Shown in pieces: positions 53,239 to 63,852 of a stretch of DNA of 64,000 bases. A model generated the notes under the pieces. That model was not told the DNA's origin. It did no database searches and was given only the letters and a program-made list of their open reading frames with translations. Positions within the stretch are counted from its first letter, which is position 1. Each line of letters starts with the position of its first letter. This stretch comes from Ascoidea rubescens DSM 1968 (Eukaryota; Ascomycota; Saccharomycetes; Ascoideales; Ascoideaceae): positions 124,001 through 188,000 of the forward strand of contig NW_017962922.1 in assembly GCF_001661345.1 (NCBI RefSeq), read 5' to 3'. A program made the translations under genes and the position numbers.

Positions 53239-56073
53239 CTATTCGAAAAACCCATTCTCTACAAACCATTCTTCAAGATCTGCTTTTTCATGATTAGCCA
53301 GATCAGTAAACTGTAACATTTTTTCAAAAATGTATTGATTTAATACAAAGTTTTTAACATCTTGCTTATCAATTACGTTGAAGGAAATGTCTTCTAGGCA
53401 AAATCTAGATATCTGATTAATAACGTATGGATTAAGAAGAGATTTAATTTGATTATTGTTTTCTTTAAACCAATTCCACAATGCTAATTTTCCCATTTTG
53501 TTGTATCTAAAACCGTAGACAAGATTTAAAATTTGATCGTCTTCGACAAACGAAGAATCTAAAATTAAATTTAAAGTGCGATCGATTAAATTTGAAAAAG
53601 AAAATCCGCCCAAACAAGAGAGAAGAGCTTTTTTATCCTCAAGCGTTGATGAAATTTCGTAAATTTCTATCATCTTTTCATAATCATTTTCATTTCCTCC
53701 AAATGCAACTGATTGATAAAATGAGATTTTTATAGAAAATTTCATTGCTAGTATTTCATTTGGAGACAAATCTCTAAATAGCTTTACGGCTCTTTTTAAG
53801 ACTTCCAGGTGTCTGGCATAAATAGCTGCATGTATTATTTCTTTTTCTAGATTCAAATAATTGTTTGAAAAATGATTGATTTCGATAAAAAGATTAGATA
53901 AATCAATTTTGGAGAGTTTAAAAGAAATTAAAAATGAGATAAACTTGTTTATTCCTTTAAAGACCTTATCAGACTCAAAAGTCCAACGAGTTCGAATTTC
54001 ATGTAGTTTTGTTAGCATTTGTAACCACACAATAGTTTCTTCTTCATGAGTCCATTTTTTTATGAGATTAAAGAAATTTATAATCGAGCAGTAACCAGAA
54101 TTTCCCAAAAAAAAGGAATCAGTAATTAAACCAATGCGATCTTCCACTGAAAGAAGGTTTGTTATAACTGCTTGTTTTCCCAAAATCTCCCAGCGATTTT
54201 TTTCATAGCAGGTTCGATAAATACCGATATGATCCGAATTTATTTTGAAAAACGAGGCATCGTTAAAATTGATTTTTAATTCTTCTGTATCAAAAATGGT
54301 ATTTTGAATTTTATTTTGATTGTTTTTGAGTCTAAGAATACAAGGATAAAGAATGTTTTTTTCTTGTTTAAAATTTTCAATATTGCCAAAACATCTTTGT
54401 TGATTCAAAGTGATTTGATTTTGATTTTCAGATACCATTATAATTGGGTAGCCAGATTCGAAAGTCCATTTGTACATTAAATTAGTAATGTTCAAATTGG
54501 AATGTTTGGAAACGAAATTCCAAAACTCTAAAGACGAGAGGTTTTTAAATTGGTAAGTCTTTAAATATAAGGAAATGATTCTATTAAAGTGATTTTCTCC
54601 CAAAAGATGAAAGATCATTAATAAAAGAGAGCAGCCTTTGATATATACTATTGGATCAAAGAAATCATTAGCTTCAAATACATTTTGAATATTTAATTCG
54701 ACGGGATGGGACTGAGGAGAAGAATCTATTTTGAAGACTAATTCTAAGGATTCAGCAATATATTCAGGCCAAACTTTCCATGAGGGGTAGAATTTGTGAG
54801 CAATATACCATTTTAAAAAAGTAGCAAAGCCCTCATTGAGCCATAAAGAATTCCACCAGTGCATTGTTACAAGATTTCCAAACCATTGATGAGACAATTC
54901 ATGTTGGAGGATTTGAACAGCGGCCATTGAAGAAGGAGAAAGATCTAAGGAAGAAAGAGAAGTGGAATTGTTGTTATTATGGTCATTATCAGGAGAAAAA
55001 TGTGGCAATAGAATATTTTCATTGATTAAAGATTCTGTTGCAACTATTAGACCCCAGTTTTCCATTGCACCATTATAACCTGGAATTAGAGCATAATTTA
55101 GATGAGGTAGATTGTAGTCGTAGTGAAAAGTTTTACTGAGGAATTCTAGAGTCTTTGCAGTCAATTGACAAATCGAATTGAAAGATTTTTTGTAATTTGA
55201 ATTGAAAGTGGATAGTGTGTAGACTCTAATAGGAAATGTGTTATCTAGGTATTCATAGCATTTTAGATCAGCGACTAGAAACGCTAGAATATAGGTTGAC
55301 ATTAATGGGGATGGGTTAAAAGATACAATTTTCTTTTTATTATTATTTCTAAGAGGGAGTTGTGATTTTATATCCATGTTCGATAGGCAGGTTAGATTCA
55401 TGTCAGCGATTAAAGAGACGTTAAAAATTGCTTTTGAATTTGGTTGATCAAAGCAAGGAAATATCGAACGACAGCCTGAAGGTTCTAAGTCAGAGATGGC
55501 GAATTTTTTGAATTGGCCAGAGCAAAAACCAGAGAATAAAGCATTATTTAATTTTCCAGAAAAGTGGATAGAGAGAGATAAGTAATTTGAGGAATTGAAT
55601 AGGTTTATGATTTTTGTATTTTTTGCGAAGTTGAAGGTTATTGTTTGGTTTTTGGGGTCAGATTGCAAGCAGTTCAAGTCAATGGAAATTGGAATTTGAG
55701 AGTCATTATTCAAAGCATCATTTGGATTTGTGGTTGAATGGGCGTTTATATTTTTTTGCAAAGGGCTGTTGTTATTATTATTTTGAAATTGGTCAGATTG
55801 GAAAGAAGGTTTAGAAGGTTTAGAAGATATGATAGCAGAATGGATAGATAAATTGCAGGAGTTTAGAGTGATATAATGCTCTGAGTTGCGAACTAACTTT
55901 AGGTCGATTGAGACGTTGCCTGTGAATGAGTTCAGCTCGAAAATGGGCTCAACTGTAATGTTGTAGACGAGTGGTTTGAGATGGGATGGTAAGACGATGG
56001 GAGCTGAGTATGTGCTCAACCAGGAGTGAGTATCTGGAAGATCAAAATCAGTGGAGAAGGTTTGATTTTGCAT
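53239..56073 (-). CDS. M1-family zinc aminopeptidase (AAP1/APE2-like)
   Basis: 944 aa from the ATG at 56073; a 71-codon upstream extension starts at TTG and contains no ATG, so it is excluded. The M1 hallmarks are complete: the exopeptidase motif GAMENWG near residue 338 and HELSHQWFGN...WLNEGFATF (HExxH-x18-E) near 392, plus the domain-3/4 block VYIKGCSLLLMIFHLLGE. The C-terminal helical domain is ERAP-like. The N-terminal beta domain has an Asn-rich insertion (about 95-125). S. cerevisiae relatives are Aap1, Ape2 and Tma108; Tma108 lacks some peptidase features that are intact here. It likely trims neutral or basic N-terminal residues from peptides. The exact orthologue is uncertain because the sequence is divergent. 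Confidence 0.9.
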   Translation of the reverse strand: MQNQTFSTDFDLPDTHSWLSTYSAPIVLPSHLKPLVYNITVEPIFELNSFTGNVSIDLKLVRNSEHYITLNSCNLSIHSAIISSKPSKPSFQSDQFQNNNNNSPLQKNINAHSTTNPNDALNNDSQIPISIDLNCLQSDPKNQTITFNFAKNTKIINLFNSSNYLSLSIHFSGKLNNALFSGFCSGQFKKFAISDLEPSGCRSIFPCFDQPNSKAIFNVSLIADMNLTCLSNMDIKSQLPLRNNNKKKIVSFNPSPLMSTYILAFLVADLKCYEYLDNTFPIRVYTLSTFNSNYKKSFNSICQLTAKTLEFLSKTFHYDYNLPHLNYALIPGYNGAMENWGLIVATESLINENILLPHFSPDNDHNNNNSTSLSSLDLSPSSMAAVQILQHELSHQWFGNLVTMHWWNSLWLNEGFATFLKWYIAHKFYPSWKVWPEYIAESLELVFKIDSSPQSHPVELNIQNVFEANDFFDPIVYIKGCSLLLMIFHLLGENHFNRIISLYLKTYQFKNLSSLEFWNFVSKHSNLNITNLMYKWTFESGYPIIMVSENQNQITLNQQRCFGNIENFKQEKNILYPCILRLKNNQNKIQNTIFDTEELKINFNDASFFKINSDHIGIYRTCYEKNRWEILGKQAVITNLLSVEDRIGLITDSFFLGNSGYCSIINFFNLIKKWTHEEETIVWLQMLTKLHEIRTRWTFESDKVFKGINKFISFLISFKLSKIDLSNLFIEINHFSNNYLNLEKEIIHAAIYARHLEVLKRAVKLFRDLSPNEILAMKFSIKISFYQSVAFGGNENDYEKMIEIYEISSTLEDKKALLSCLGGFSFSNLIDRTLNLILDSSFVEDDQILNLVYGFRYNKMGKLALWNWFKENNNQIKSLLNPYVINQISRFCLEDISFNVIDKQDVKNFVLNQYIFEKMLQFTDLANHEKADLEEWFVENGFFE

Positions 56074-56499
56074 GGTGGAAGAGCAGATTTTGAGAGCTAG
56101 AACTGTTGAGAAGAAAGAGGTTGGTGGAAACAGGATACTGGAGAAGATATATAACAAGCTGGGAGAGGTTGGGCTGCAAATGCTCTGCAAGTTAATGGAG
56201 ACACAGAGGAGCCATTGCTGCTGAAGTGATCTAGTGGAACTGAACTGTGAGACGAGAGGCAAATGGCAGCAGAGGAGGTTCTTCAAGCAGTTGGAATCCA
56301 GCTGGTGTTAATGGTTGGTTAATGGTGGGTTGGTGGATGAATTTCATCTAATATTAATGTTACAATGGTTGGATTTCAATGTGCATTTAAGTTACTAAAT
56401 TTCCAGCTTAAACGTACTATATAAATCTGTATAACGAGACCAAGTCAGACCAAGTCAAACCAAACCAAATCAAATTAAATACAGTTTGGTTGAATGCAA
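56074..56499. promoter_or_regulatory. Upstream region of the aminopeptidase gene
   Basis: 426 bases between the aminopeptidase ATG and the TMA20 stop, both on the minus strand. Near 56435-56480 it has short CCAA-type repeats (GACCAAGTCAGACCAAGTCA). No defined factor site. Confidence 0.35.
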
Positions 56500-57147
56500 T
56501 TAATCCAAATGCAACTTCCACAAACCATCACCAAGATAATGAAGCACCTCGATTCCAATGCCCTTGTTGATGCTCTTAATCTCCTCTGTGCTCATGGCCA
56601 ACTTTCCAATCGCCAAAGCATTTTCCTTTCCCTCAGCATTGACGACAACAATGCTGTCTCTGAGGAGATTGCTCTCTCTTGAGGGAAGATTTGCTCCCTT
56701 CGACGTCAAGCCTGGACACATAATGTTGGCACCACTGAGTACAAATTTGATGGCGCCTCTGTCGACTTGCACTGTGCTGAACAACTCTGGGTATTTGTGG
56801 ACCACTTTCAACGAGGGAATGAGCTCGTTGAAGTACTCGTAGAACACAACTTGGCTGTTGATGGAGTAGAGAATGATGTTGTCCTCGCACTTGGTCTGGA
56901 TTAGCTGGGACTTCTTGGGCACAAGATCATCGATAACTGCTTGCAACCTTGGATAGGTAGAGACTAGTTTTGACTTTAAACCTCTTTGCACAGAAGACTT
57001 TATATTGGACTTTGTGTGAACATCTGCCTTGGTGAATCTGAAATCAAGATGGTACAGATAAAGAAGAAGCAACAACCAATTCAATTAGTATTTGCAATCA
57101 CAACCTCTAGATCATTTCTCAATAACGTAAACATACTTTTTAAACAT
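56500..57147 (-). CDS. TMA20: Ribosome-associated PUA-domain protein Tma20 (MCT-1 homologue), one intron
   Basis: Exons 57147-57137 (11 nt) and 57037-56500 give 182 aa (S. cerevisiae 181). The 99-nt intron has GTATGT, a TACTAAT branch point and a TTTCAG acceptor. Splicing creates MFKKFTKADVHTKSNIKSSVQRGLKSKL, matching MFKKFTKEDVHSRSKVKSSIQRTLKAKL of S. cerevisiae. The PUA domain includes VQVDRGAIKFVLSGANIMCPGLTS and NAEGKENALAIGKLAMSTEEIKSINKG. Tma20 pairs with Tma22 to remove deacylated tRNA from post-termination 40S subunits. The exon is notably GC-richer than its neighbours, suggesting strong codon selection. Reading the second exon alone yields a false hydrophobic N-terminus. Confidence 0.95.
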
Positions 57148-57639
57148 AATTGGGGACTGTTGAATAGTTCTGTTGTGGGAAAGGCTCCAGTTATCAGCTA
57201 ATTGTGTTGATCGGTTCAATTTTGCTCCAAAAAAAGGAAAACTGTATCAGAAAATGCAACGATGGAATTGCTGAGCTTGTCAATTGCTAATGTTATATAC
57301 TATCTGATACCCAGTGCAAATTAACCAACTTCATTATATTCATCGCAAAATTTTCCCTTTTCCTGATTCGGCACGGAGAGAGGAAACTGCATATAATCCC
57401 AGCGTGCACAGGGGTTTGTGTATGCACACCCCGTGCTGTTTGAACGTAAAAGTCACGCTGTATATGCTACCCTGTTCCACTAGAAAAGGGTGCACTTTTG
57501 AGAGAAGAGTTTATTAATGGTGATGTTTTTAATTTAAGAAAGATACAAAAAATAATCAAGAATAAAATGAAATAAGGAAGAAAATGAAGTGAACTGAATA
57601 AAGGTACCATAGCATAGATCATTCAATGCTCACGAACGC
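57148..57639. other. Spacer upstream of TMA20
   Basis: 492 bases between the TMA20 ATG and the MIM1 stop. A GC-richer patch at 57370-57500 includes CACACCCCGTGC. A 67-codon open frame at 57314-57517 looks like chance. Confidence 0.35.
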
Positions 57640-57996
57640 TCACAACAGATAGAAACGTTGCTTCTTTTCAGCAAGTCTTCTGGGAGGTTGAACTTTGGCT
57701 CCAAACCAGTTATAGCGAAATCCAATTTCGTGCGCCAATATCTCTCCAAACCCAAGCATCATCCCATTGATAAAAGGAAGAAACAAGTTCACAGAAGACG
57801 AGGTGATGTACTTCCAGAGATTGAACCCACTTTCTGGGCCCAGCGACACCAATGACCTGGTGGAATAGTTGTCTTCGTGCCCATCCTCAATGCTTTCGCT
57901 GTTTCCACCACTGTTGGGAGAGCTGCTGCCGTTTTCCACAAGGGAAATGTAGTTTTGGAGAACGTCTGTGGGTGTGCTGCCTGTGCTGTCTGCCAT
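57640..57996 (-). CDS. MIM1: Mitochondrial outer-membrane import protein Mim1
   Basis: 118 aa (S. cerevisiae 113). An acidic, Ser-rich cytosolic N-terminus leads to the single conserved membrane segment: SVNLFLPFINGMMLGFGEILAHEIGFRYNWF (residues 68-98, cf. SINLLLPFLNGMMLGFGELFAHEL in S. cerevisiae), with the glycines at 78, 82 and 84 needed for helix packing. A basic tail (PPRRLAEKKQRF) faces the intermembrane space. Mim1 inserts helical outer-membrane proteins and helps assemble the TOM complex. It is divergent from DIM1 with 245 bases between their ATGs. Confidence 0.93.
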   Translation of the reverse strand: MADSTGSTPTDVLQNYISLVENGSSSPNSGGNSESIEDGHEDNYSTRSLVSLGPESGFNLWKYITSSSVNLFLPFINGMMLGFGEILAHEIGFRYNWFGAKVQPPRRLAEKKQRFYLL

Positions 57997-58241
57997 TTTG
58001 TGGATCTCTGCAATTACTGTCGTGTCTGTGTTGGGCTTTGTTTCTCTTTATTTGCTGGGCTCAAAAACGCTGGAATTGAAACAGCACTGATTTGCTTCTC
58101 TTTGGGGTTTTCAGACCCGTCGCACTGGTTTTTCACTTTTTCATCAATTTTTTTTTTTTTTAACATTGTTATCTCGGATCAGAAAGAAAGACCTGTTATC
58201 GCTCCATACTCACTACACTGCACTGATATACCACATCCACA

Positions 58242-59216
58242 ATGGGAAAGGAACCCAGAAAGAAGTTTGTCAAGCCTGCTAATCCAGTCGACCAGATATC
58301 GGCTCAGAAACATATAAACTCTGTCTTCAAATTCAACACAAAACTTGGTCAGCACATTCTCAAAAACCCCTTGGTAGCCCAGGGAATTGTGGATAAAGCC
58401 CAAATAAAACCCTCAGATATAGTGCTTGAAGTTGGCCCAGGTACTGGTAACTTAACAATGAAGATTCTCGAAAAAGCAAGAAGAGTTATCGCAATTGAAA
58501 TGGATCCCAGAATGGCTGCTGAGCTAACTAAAAGAGTAGCAAATACTCCATTTGAAAAAAAACTAGAGATCATTTTAGGCGACTGTATTAAAGTCGATCT
58601 ACCCTATTTTGATGTCTGTATCTCAAACACCCCCTACCAAATCTCCTCTCCTCTAGTATTTAAATTACTAAATCTACAACGTCCTCCAAGACACTCAGTA
58701 CTAATGTTTCAAAGAGAATTCGCTTTGAGATTATGTGCCAAACCTGGTGACGATCTTTATGGCAGACTAAGTGCAAACGTTGCAATGTTTGCTAATGTCA
58801 CTCATATAATGAAAGTTGGTAAAAACAACTTCAGACCTCCACCAAAAGTTGAATCATCCGTTGTAAGAATCGAGATCAAAAACCCAAGACCAAATATCAA
58901 TTTCACCGAATGGGATAACTACTTGAAAGTCATCTTTCTAAAGACAAACAAAACTATAAGAGCCAATTTCAAAAGTAAAGCTGCAATCGATACTCTAGAG
59001 AAAAATTATAAAAGTTGGTTATCCATCAACAACGATGGCGATTTAATAATGGATAAAGATGCTCTTAAAAATCTAAAATCAACAGTTGAAGACAAGATAA
59101 CAAATGTGCTAAATCAAACAGAGCTAGGTTCTGAAAGACCTTCAAAATGCGATCAATTAACCTTCTTAAAACTATTATACCAGTTTCACCAAGAAGGGAT
59201 ATATTTTTCTACTTGA
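58242..59216 (+). CDS. DIM1: 18S rRNA dimethyladenosine transferase
   Basis: 324 aa (S. cerevisiae 318). It starts [12 protein letters not shown] and has [13 protein letters not shown], the SAM-binding motif [10 protein letters not shown] at 63-72, the acidic EMDPRM, and the catalytic N-x-P-Y as NTPY at 129-132, followed by [25 protein letters not shown] is a further KsgA/Dim1 block. The enzyme dimethylates two adjacent adenosines near the 3' end of 18S rRNA and is required for pre-rRNA cleavage in the nucleolus. The gene is followed by a TTATTG microsatellite. Confidence 0.97.
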   Translation: MGKEPRKKFVKPANPVDQISAQKHINSVFKFNTKLGQHILKNPLVAQGIVDKAQIKPSDIVLEVGPGTGNLTMKILEKARRVIAIEMDPRMAAELTKRVANTPFEKKLEIILGDCIKVDLPYFDVCISNTPYQISSPLVFKLLNLQRPPRHSVLMFQREFALRLCAKPGDDLYGRLSANVAMFANVTHIMKVGKNNFRPPPKVESSVVRIEIKNPRPNINFTEWDNYLKVIFLKTNKTIRANFKSKAAIDTLEKNYKSWLSINNDGDLIMDKDALKNLKSTVEDKITNVLNQTELGSERPSKCDQLTFLKLLYQFHQEGIYFST

Positions 59217-59673
59217 TTTATTATTGTTATTGTTGTTATTATTATTGTTATTATCATTATTATTATTATTGTTATTATTATTATATATACAAATTATAGA
59301 TATATATTAGCTAAATGATAAAAAACAAAAAACAATATGATAAAAATAATATGATGAAAATTCTCTTGTAATCAATAAAAAATAAAATAAATAAAAACAA
59401 AACTTAAAAAATTTCAAATTTTACATCAAAAAAAAAAACGACAACACACCCGAATTTAAAAATTATAAAGAAATGATAAAGTAATAAGGAAAGTAACGCG
59501 AAAGCAATAAAAAAATTACAAATGAAACAATAAAAAGATTTGATTGTCAATTATAATTTAGTTATAATTTAATAACGATTTAGTAATAATTTAGTAATAA
59601 TTTAATATTTTTTTTTCTCTTCTCTTTAATTGGTTAATAGTAATTAATAACAATTAATAATTATTTATTAAAA
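59217..59673. repeat. TTATTG/TTATTA microsatellite and AT-rich convergent spacer
   Basis: Directly after the DIM1 stop, about 59218-59285 is an imperfect (TTATTG)n/(TTATTA)n tract. The rest is AT-rich 3' sequence shared with POM33. Another short direct repeat, TTTAGTAATAA, occurs twice near 59580. Confidence 0.7.
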
Positions 59674-60647
59674 TTAGTTCTTCTTTGAAGGAACAGAAGG
59701 ACTAGAAAGTAATGGTTTACCTAAAGTTTTTCTTGCAATTGTTTTAAACTCAGTATAATAGTTTTTGATTTGAGGAGGAACCCTTGGATCAGCAACCAAT
59801 GAATCAACTCTAACAACCCATTCAGATAATGTTTCTCTGCTGAAAACAGATTTTTCGTATCTCACTTTAATAAAGAAAAAATAAAGAATAAAATCTAACC
59901 AAGCAGACGATTTAAAAGTGAGTAATTTAAAAAACAACCAAACAAATAATATCAATTCAAAATTAGCAGCTAATCTTATTGATTTGTCATTATTAGTTCT
60001 AATGAAATTGGCAATGGTCTTAGAGATAGCAGAATCAGATTGAATATTCAATGCAGGGAATAAACAGGCTCTTGAATAGGTTAAAGTATGGAAAATTGAG
60101 AAAAAAATAAATGGAAACAATGCCAACGTGGTAATTGGTGAGAATAACCATAACAAAGCAGCATAAAGATATTGAACGTTATCATCATTTAAAATTTTTT
60201 TGACATTAAATGGCCCTGATTTGTAAGCTTGGAATATGATAACGCCAAAGGATTCAATCACTCCTAAAAAGAATAATCTATACCAAAATTTAGTCAAGGA
60301 ATTGGACTTGAAGGACAGTAAATACCAAAAGGCACTAGTTAAAGTAATTATGTGACCTGATTAAAAGACCAAAAAAAAACAACAAAAAAACACAGAAAAA
60401 AAGAAAAGGTTAGTAAACAATGCACCAATCAAAACAAGGAATTTTATGTCAAACAGTAATTTTAATTAAAACATACCAGAAAACCATGCAAATTGAGCAG
60501 TCTTTGATGAAAAGCAAAAAAAAAAGGGATTTCAAGTTAGTAGCCAGTTCTGAAGCAGCAATTACTCATCGTGAAGAAGACACATACTTTTGCCAATGCA
60601 ATTAAATTATCTTTGATAGTGGGTAAAGGTTGAGCTTGAGACGCCAT
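59674..60647 (-). CDS. Pom33/Per33 (TMEM33-family) membrane protein, two introns with a 25-nt exon
   Basis: Exons 60647-60588, 60501-60477 and 60356-59674 give 255 aa. Intron 1 (86 nt) has GTATGT, TACTAAC and an AAAG acceptor. Intron 2 (120 nt) has GTATGT, TACTAAC and TCAG. The spliced N-terminus is MASQAQPLPTIKDNLIALAK, then TAQFAWFSG, then HIITLTSAFWYLLSFKSNS, an unbroken family-like start. Several membrane segments follow, with SYR/FYRLFFLGV-type and LLWLFSPITTLALFPFIFFSIFHTL blocks and a C-terminal VPPQIKNYYTEFKTIARKTL helix. Pom33 and Per33 localise to the nuclear pore rim and ER. The assignment to one of the two S. cerevisiae paralogues is not possible. Internal ATG 60297 is not the start. 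Confidence 0.88.
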
Positions 60648-60987
60648 AATGCAACAGATGGGATACAATCAGAAGGATGAACTGGTAGGAAGCAGAAAGA
60701 ACAATTGCAAAAGAAGAAACAAAAGCTGATTGTATTGTTGGGGCTAAAGCAGTTTGCTTTCTTTCGTTGTTTTCTTTTCGTTGGCTTCGTTTTGCCTTGC
60801 CCTTTTCTACCGTTTTGGGTAGGGCCCTACAGTTACCGATTGAGAAAACTCAACACAAAAGGGCCCTCTATATGGGGCGCCTGCCGCATTCGGCGATTGT
60901 GCTGATTGTGCTGCTTGTGGTATTTCCACTCGTTGTATTACTCAGTGGCATTTGGTGCTTAGGTATTGAATAATTGTAAACTACCAG
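60648..60987. promoter_or_regulatory. POM33 upstream region with two AGGGCCCT palindromes
   Basis: 340 bases between the POM33 ATG and the MCM7 stop. It contains GTAGGGCCCTAC at 60819-60830 and a second AGGGCCCT at 60860-60867, with a centre spacing of 39 bp, in a locally GC-rich patch. Confidence 0.45.
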
Positions 60988-63474
60988 CTACTCGTCACCA
61001 GCACTGCCCAAGAGCGACAACGTCTCGCCATTGTTCAAAACCTGCCAAACATTGAGGCTCTTGTAGGTGAAAATACAGTCGTCGAACTGGCCCTTGGTGA
61101 ATCCTCTTGAGACTATTCGGTTCTCAATTTCTTTGATTGGGATCTCAATTCTGCCCTCCTCTGATTCCACCATGCTCAATGCATACTCTCTGATGTAGTT
61201 GAATATCTTTGTGGTGGGAGAATTGTCTCCCTTGTCCATCTCTTCATCATCGTCGTCGTCTTGTTGTTGTAGAGAATTCTTTGACACTTTGATCAATCTT
61301 AAGGCTTCCTCAACATCTTCAATTGTTACCTCATTGTCAAATCTCAATCTTGCCAATGCTTGCGACAATCTTAATATAGCCAACAATGTCCTTGGTGTTG
61401 AATGCCCAAAATACCTTACACTTCCCTCATTTCTCTTACTTTCTTCCCTCATCCTAACATAATGGTTATTAACATAATTGGCTACTTCTCTAGATATAAC
61501 CGGCCTAAATATTCTTGCTCTGCTGATAAACTGTCTCATCGTTTTTGAATCCAATGGCTCGAAATTCATTTCGGGATGACGATTGTGCATATGGACAAAC
61601 GTAACATGGGCAGCTAATCTCTCATCATTTTCTCGGGAAGGGGTATCCAACATTAGAAATAATACATCAAATCTTGACAATAACGCTGCTGGCAAATTAA
61701 TATTCTCAACTGGTGATAGTTTTCTATTATATCTTCCGTAAATTGGATTAGCTGCTGCTAAAATTGACGATCTAGCATTCAACGTAGTAGTTATTCCAGC
61801 TTTTGATATCGATATAGTTTGTTGTTCCATCACTTCATGAATTGCTGTTCGATCTTTTTCATCCATTTTATCAAACTCATCAATACAACAAACACCATTA
61901 TCTGCTAGGACTAGTGCACCACCTTCAAGAATCATCTCATCTGTAACTGGATCCCTCATAACTGCCGCTGTTAAACCAACTCCAGACGAACCTCTACCCG
62001 TTGTATAAACACCTCTTGGTGCAATTTTACTTATAGACTTTAATAATTGCGATTTGGCTACACCAGGGTCTCCCATAAGACAAATATTAATATCACCTCT
62101 AATTTTCATACCATCTCCCATTTGTTTAGTAACACCGCCGACTAACAACAACAATAAGGCCTTTTTAACATCACTATGTCCATAAATTTCAGGTGCAATA
62201 GATTGAGCTAATCTATCGTAAAAGTTGCTCTCATGTCTAATTTTATTCAATTTGTTTTCAATATCTTCGGATAATTCGATATTGTCATAGCTTTTTTTAT
62301 GTTGCTTGACATATTGTGCTTCCAAATATGTATCTGTTAATAATCCTGCTTTTAATGCTCTAAATCCTGTATACGGAGAAGGTAAATAAATCCCGGTGAT
62401 ATCAACACTATCACCTGGATTCAATGTACGAACTAAATCCCCATTAATATGAACAGATAGTGTTCTGGGAATATTACCAATAGGAACCTGGTTGGCTAGT
62501 TCTTGAATCTTAGCATCTTGAAATGCTGAAAATTTTGAAGCTCTTGTTGACATAAATAATTGTCCCTTTGATTGGTTTTTCCTACATTCATCAGAATTGC
62601 ATTCTAAAAGTGGTTGAAATGTCCTTGAATTGACCTCTTGAAATATCTCAAATCCACATTTATCACAAGTATACGCATTCACTTTGATTGAAGGCTTCAC
62701 GTCAGAAACTCTTGTTATAATACCCCGAACAGTTATCAATTTACCGATACAATTACCTTTGACTTCTCTCACAGCCAAAGCCTTTCCCTTACCATAATAA
62801 ATATCGGTTAAAGGTTTAAAATAAAGAAAATAACGTCTTGTCAAAGAAGATGGAAACATATTATTCTCATTCTCTTGTGTACCATTAGCGTTATTAGTTC
62901 CAGGTATATTATTATTATTATTATTATTAGCAGTATTATTATTATTATTATTATTACCATTACCATCAGCCCCCAATAAACCATTAGCAATTAAATCGTC
63001 ATCATTTTCTGCCTGTAATCTTTGATTTCTCAATTTTCTCTGATGTAATATAACATCTAAAACATCATCTTTATAACCAATATCAATTGTAGGTTCAGGC
63101 AATAGTTCATCAATTACTTGGGAAAATAACTCAATATAATGATAGGCATTTGAAACAACTTGATCCACTAAAGAATCTTTTCCAACTTGTGAACCAATTT
63201 TAAACGCATTAATCTTTTCGTAAGTCTTGATGTCGTCTAGTTCAATGTAAAAAGTTGACAATTCTCGATTTGAGATCTTCTGTAATAAACTCATGTATTT
63301 AGGACCATTCCCAACCTCTTGATCAAGCTCCATTGCATCTAGGAGTATATCATCGTCGTTCTTGAAATGTTCAATAAAATCTTTAATCTTTTCGCGAATG
63401 TCTTTGTAGTTTACATGGACCTGGATAGAAGGTAGAATTGAAGAACTTGTGGTGGCTGTTGCTGCTGTGGCCAT
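60988..63474 (-). CDS. MCM7: MCM2-7 helicase subunit Mcm7
   Basis: 828 aa from ATG 63474 (S. cerevisiae Cdc47 845); an 88-codon upstream reading begins at TTG and is excluded. The N-domain has GPKYMSLLQKISNRELSTFYIELDD and DYKDD-like GYKDDVLDVIL. A poly-Asn insert follows. The zinc finger is CDKCGF...CNSDECRKNQ with QEVNSRTF between, the Mcm7 form. The AAA core carries GDPGVAKSQLLK (Walker A), VCCIDEFDKM (Walker B) and LLSRFDVLF (arginine finger); TGRGSSGVGLTAAV is the pre-sensor region. A C-terminal winged-helix region follows SPTTKIFNYI. Mcm7 is part of the CMG replicative helicase. All key residues are intact. Confidence 0.96.
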   Translation of the reverse strand: MATAATATTSSSILPSIQVHVNYKDIREKIKDFIEHFKNDDDILLDAMELDQEVGNGPKYMSLLQKISNRELSTFYIELDDIKTYEKINAFKIGSQVGKDSLVDQVVSNAYHYIELFSQVIDELLPEPTIDIGYKDDVLDVILHQRKLRNQRLQAENDDDLIANGLLGADGNGNNNNNNNTANNNNNNNIPGTNNANGTQENENNMFPSSLTRRYFLYFKPLTDIYYGKGKALAVREVKGNCIGKLITVRGIITRVSDVKPSIKVNAYTCDKCGFEIFQEVNSRTFQPLLECNSDECRKNQSKGQLFMSTRASKFSAFQDAKIQELANQVPIGNIPRTLSVHINGDLVRTLNPGDSVDITGIYLPSPYTGFRALKAGLLTDTYLEAQYVKQHKKSYDNIELSEDIENKLNKIRHESNFYDRLAQSIAPEIYGHSDVKKALLLLLVGGVTKQMGDGMKIRGDINICLMGDPGVAKSQLLKSISKIAPRGVYTTGRGSSGVGLTAAVMRDPVTDEMILEGGALVLADNGVCCIDEFDKMDEKDRTAIHEVMEQQTISISKAGITTTLNARSSILAAANPIYGRYNRKLSPVENINLPAALLSRFDVLFLMLDTPSRENDERLAAHVTFVHMHNRHPEMNFEPLDSKTMRQFISRARIFRPVISREVANYVNNHYVRMREESKRNEGSVRYFGHSTPRTLLAILRLSQALARLRFDNEVTIEDVEEALRLIKVSKNSLQQQDDDDDEEMDKGDNSPTTKIFNYIREYALSMVESEEGRIEIPIKEIENRIVSRGFTKGQFDDCIFTYKSLNVWQVLNNGETLSLLGSAGDE

Positions 63475-63852
63475 TGTTTCAGTTGTTTTCGCTGAAAGCT
63501 GATTACTGACTTTGTTCCAACAACAATAAACAACATTTTCAATGCCCCAATCGGTTTGAGGTTGAAAAATAAACAAAACAAATCCGCCCAATCGAGTAAT
63601 TCCCAAAATGGTAATCTGATGCCTTTTGACCCGATTTGGTTTCCGAGCTACTGAAGCTGAACTTTCGGAAATTTTTATAAATTGTATTGAAATAGAGCAC
63701 CATAAACTATCATAAAAGAGTTTTTGAAACAAAACCAAAAGAATTAAAAAAAAATATGCAGAAACAAAAATGTAAAAATAATTTGAAAGCTTTTATGGTA
63801 AAAGAAAAAAGATAAAAGATAAAAGATAAAAGATAAAAAAATACAAAAACAA
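63475..63852. other. MCM7 upstream region
   Basis: 378 bases between the MCM7 ATG and the next minus-strand stop. No MCB (ACGCGT) site was seen. A GATAAAA tandem (four units, 63811-63838) lies in the distal part. Confidence 0.4.
63811..63838. repeat. 7-bp tandem repeat (GATAAAA)x4
   Basis: Four exact head-to-tail units between the MCM7 promoter and the 3' end of the gene at the window edge. Confidence 0.85.

Noticed and set aside
56074-56286. Signal-peptide-like extension of the M1 aminopeptidase
   Set aside because: TTG start and no in-frame ATG before 56073; the hydrophobic residues come from a pyrimidine-biased promoter.
63475-63738. 88-codon N-terminal extension of MCM7
   Set aside because: It starts at TTG with no ATG; MATAATATTSSSILPSIQVHVNY at 63474 aligns with the known start of Mcm7.
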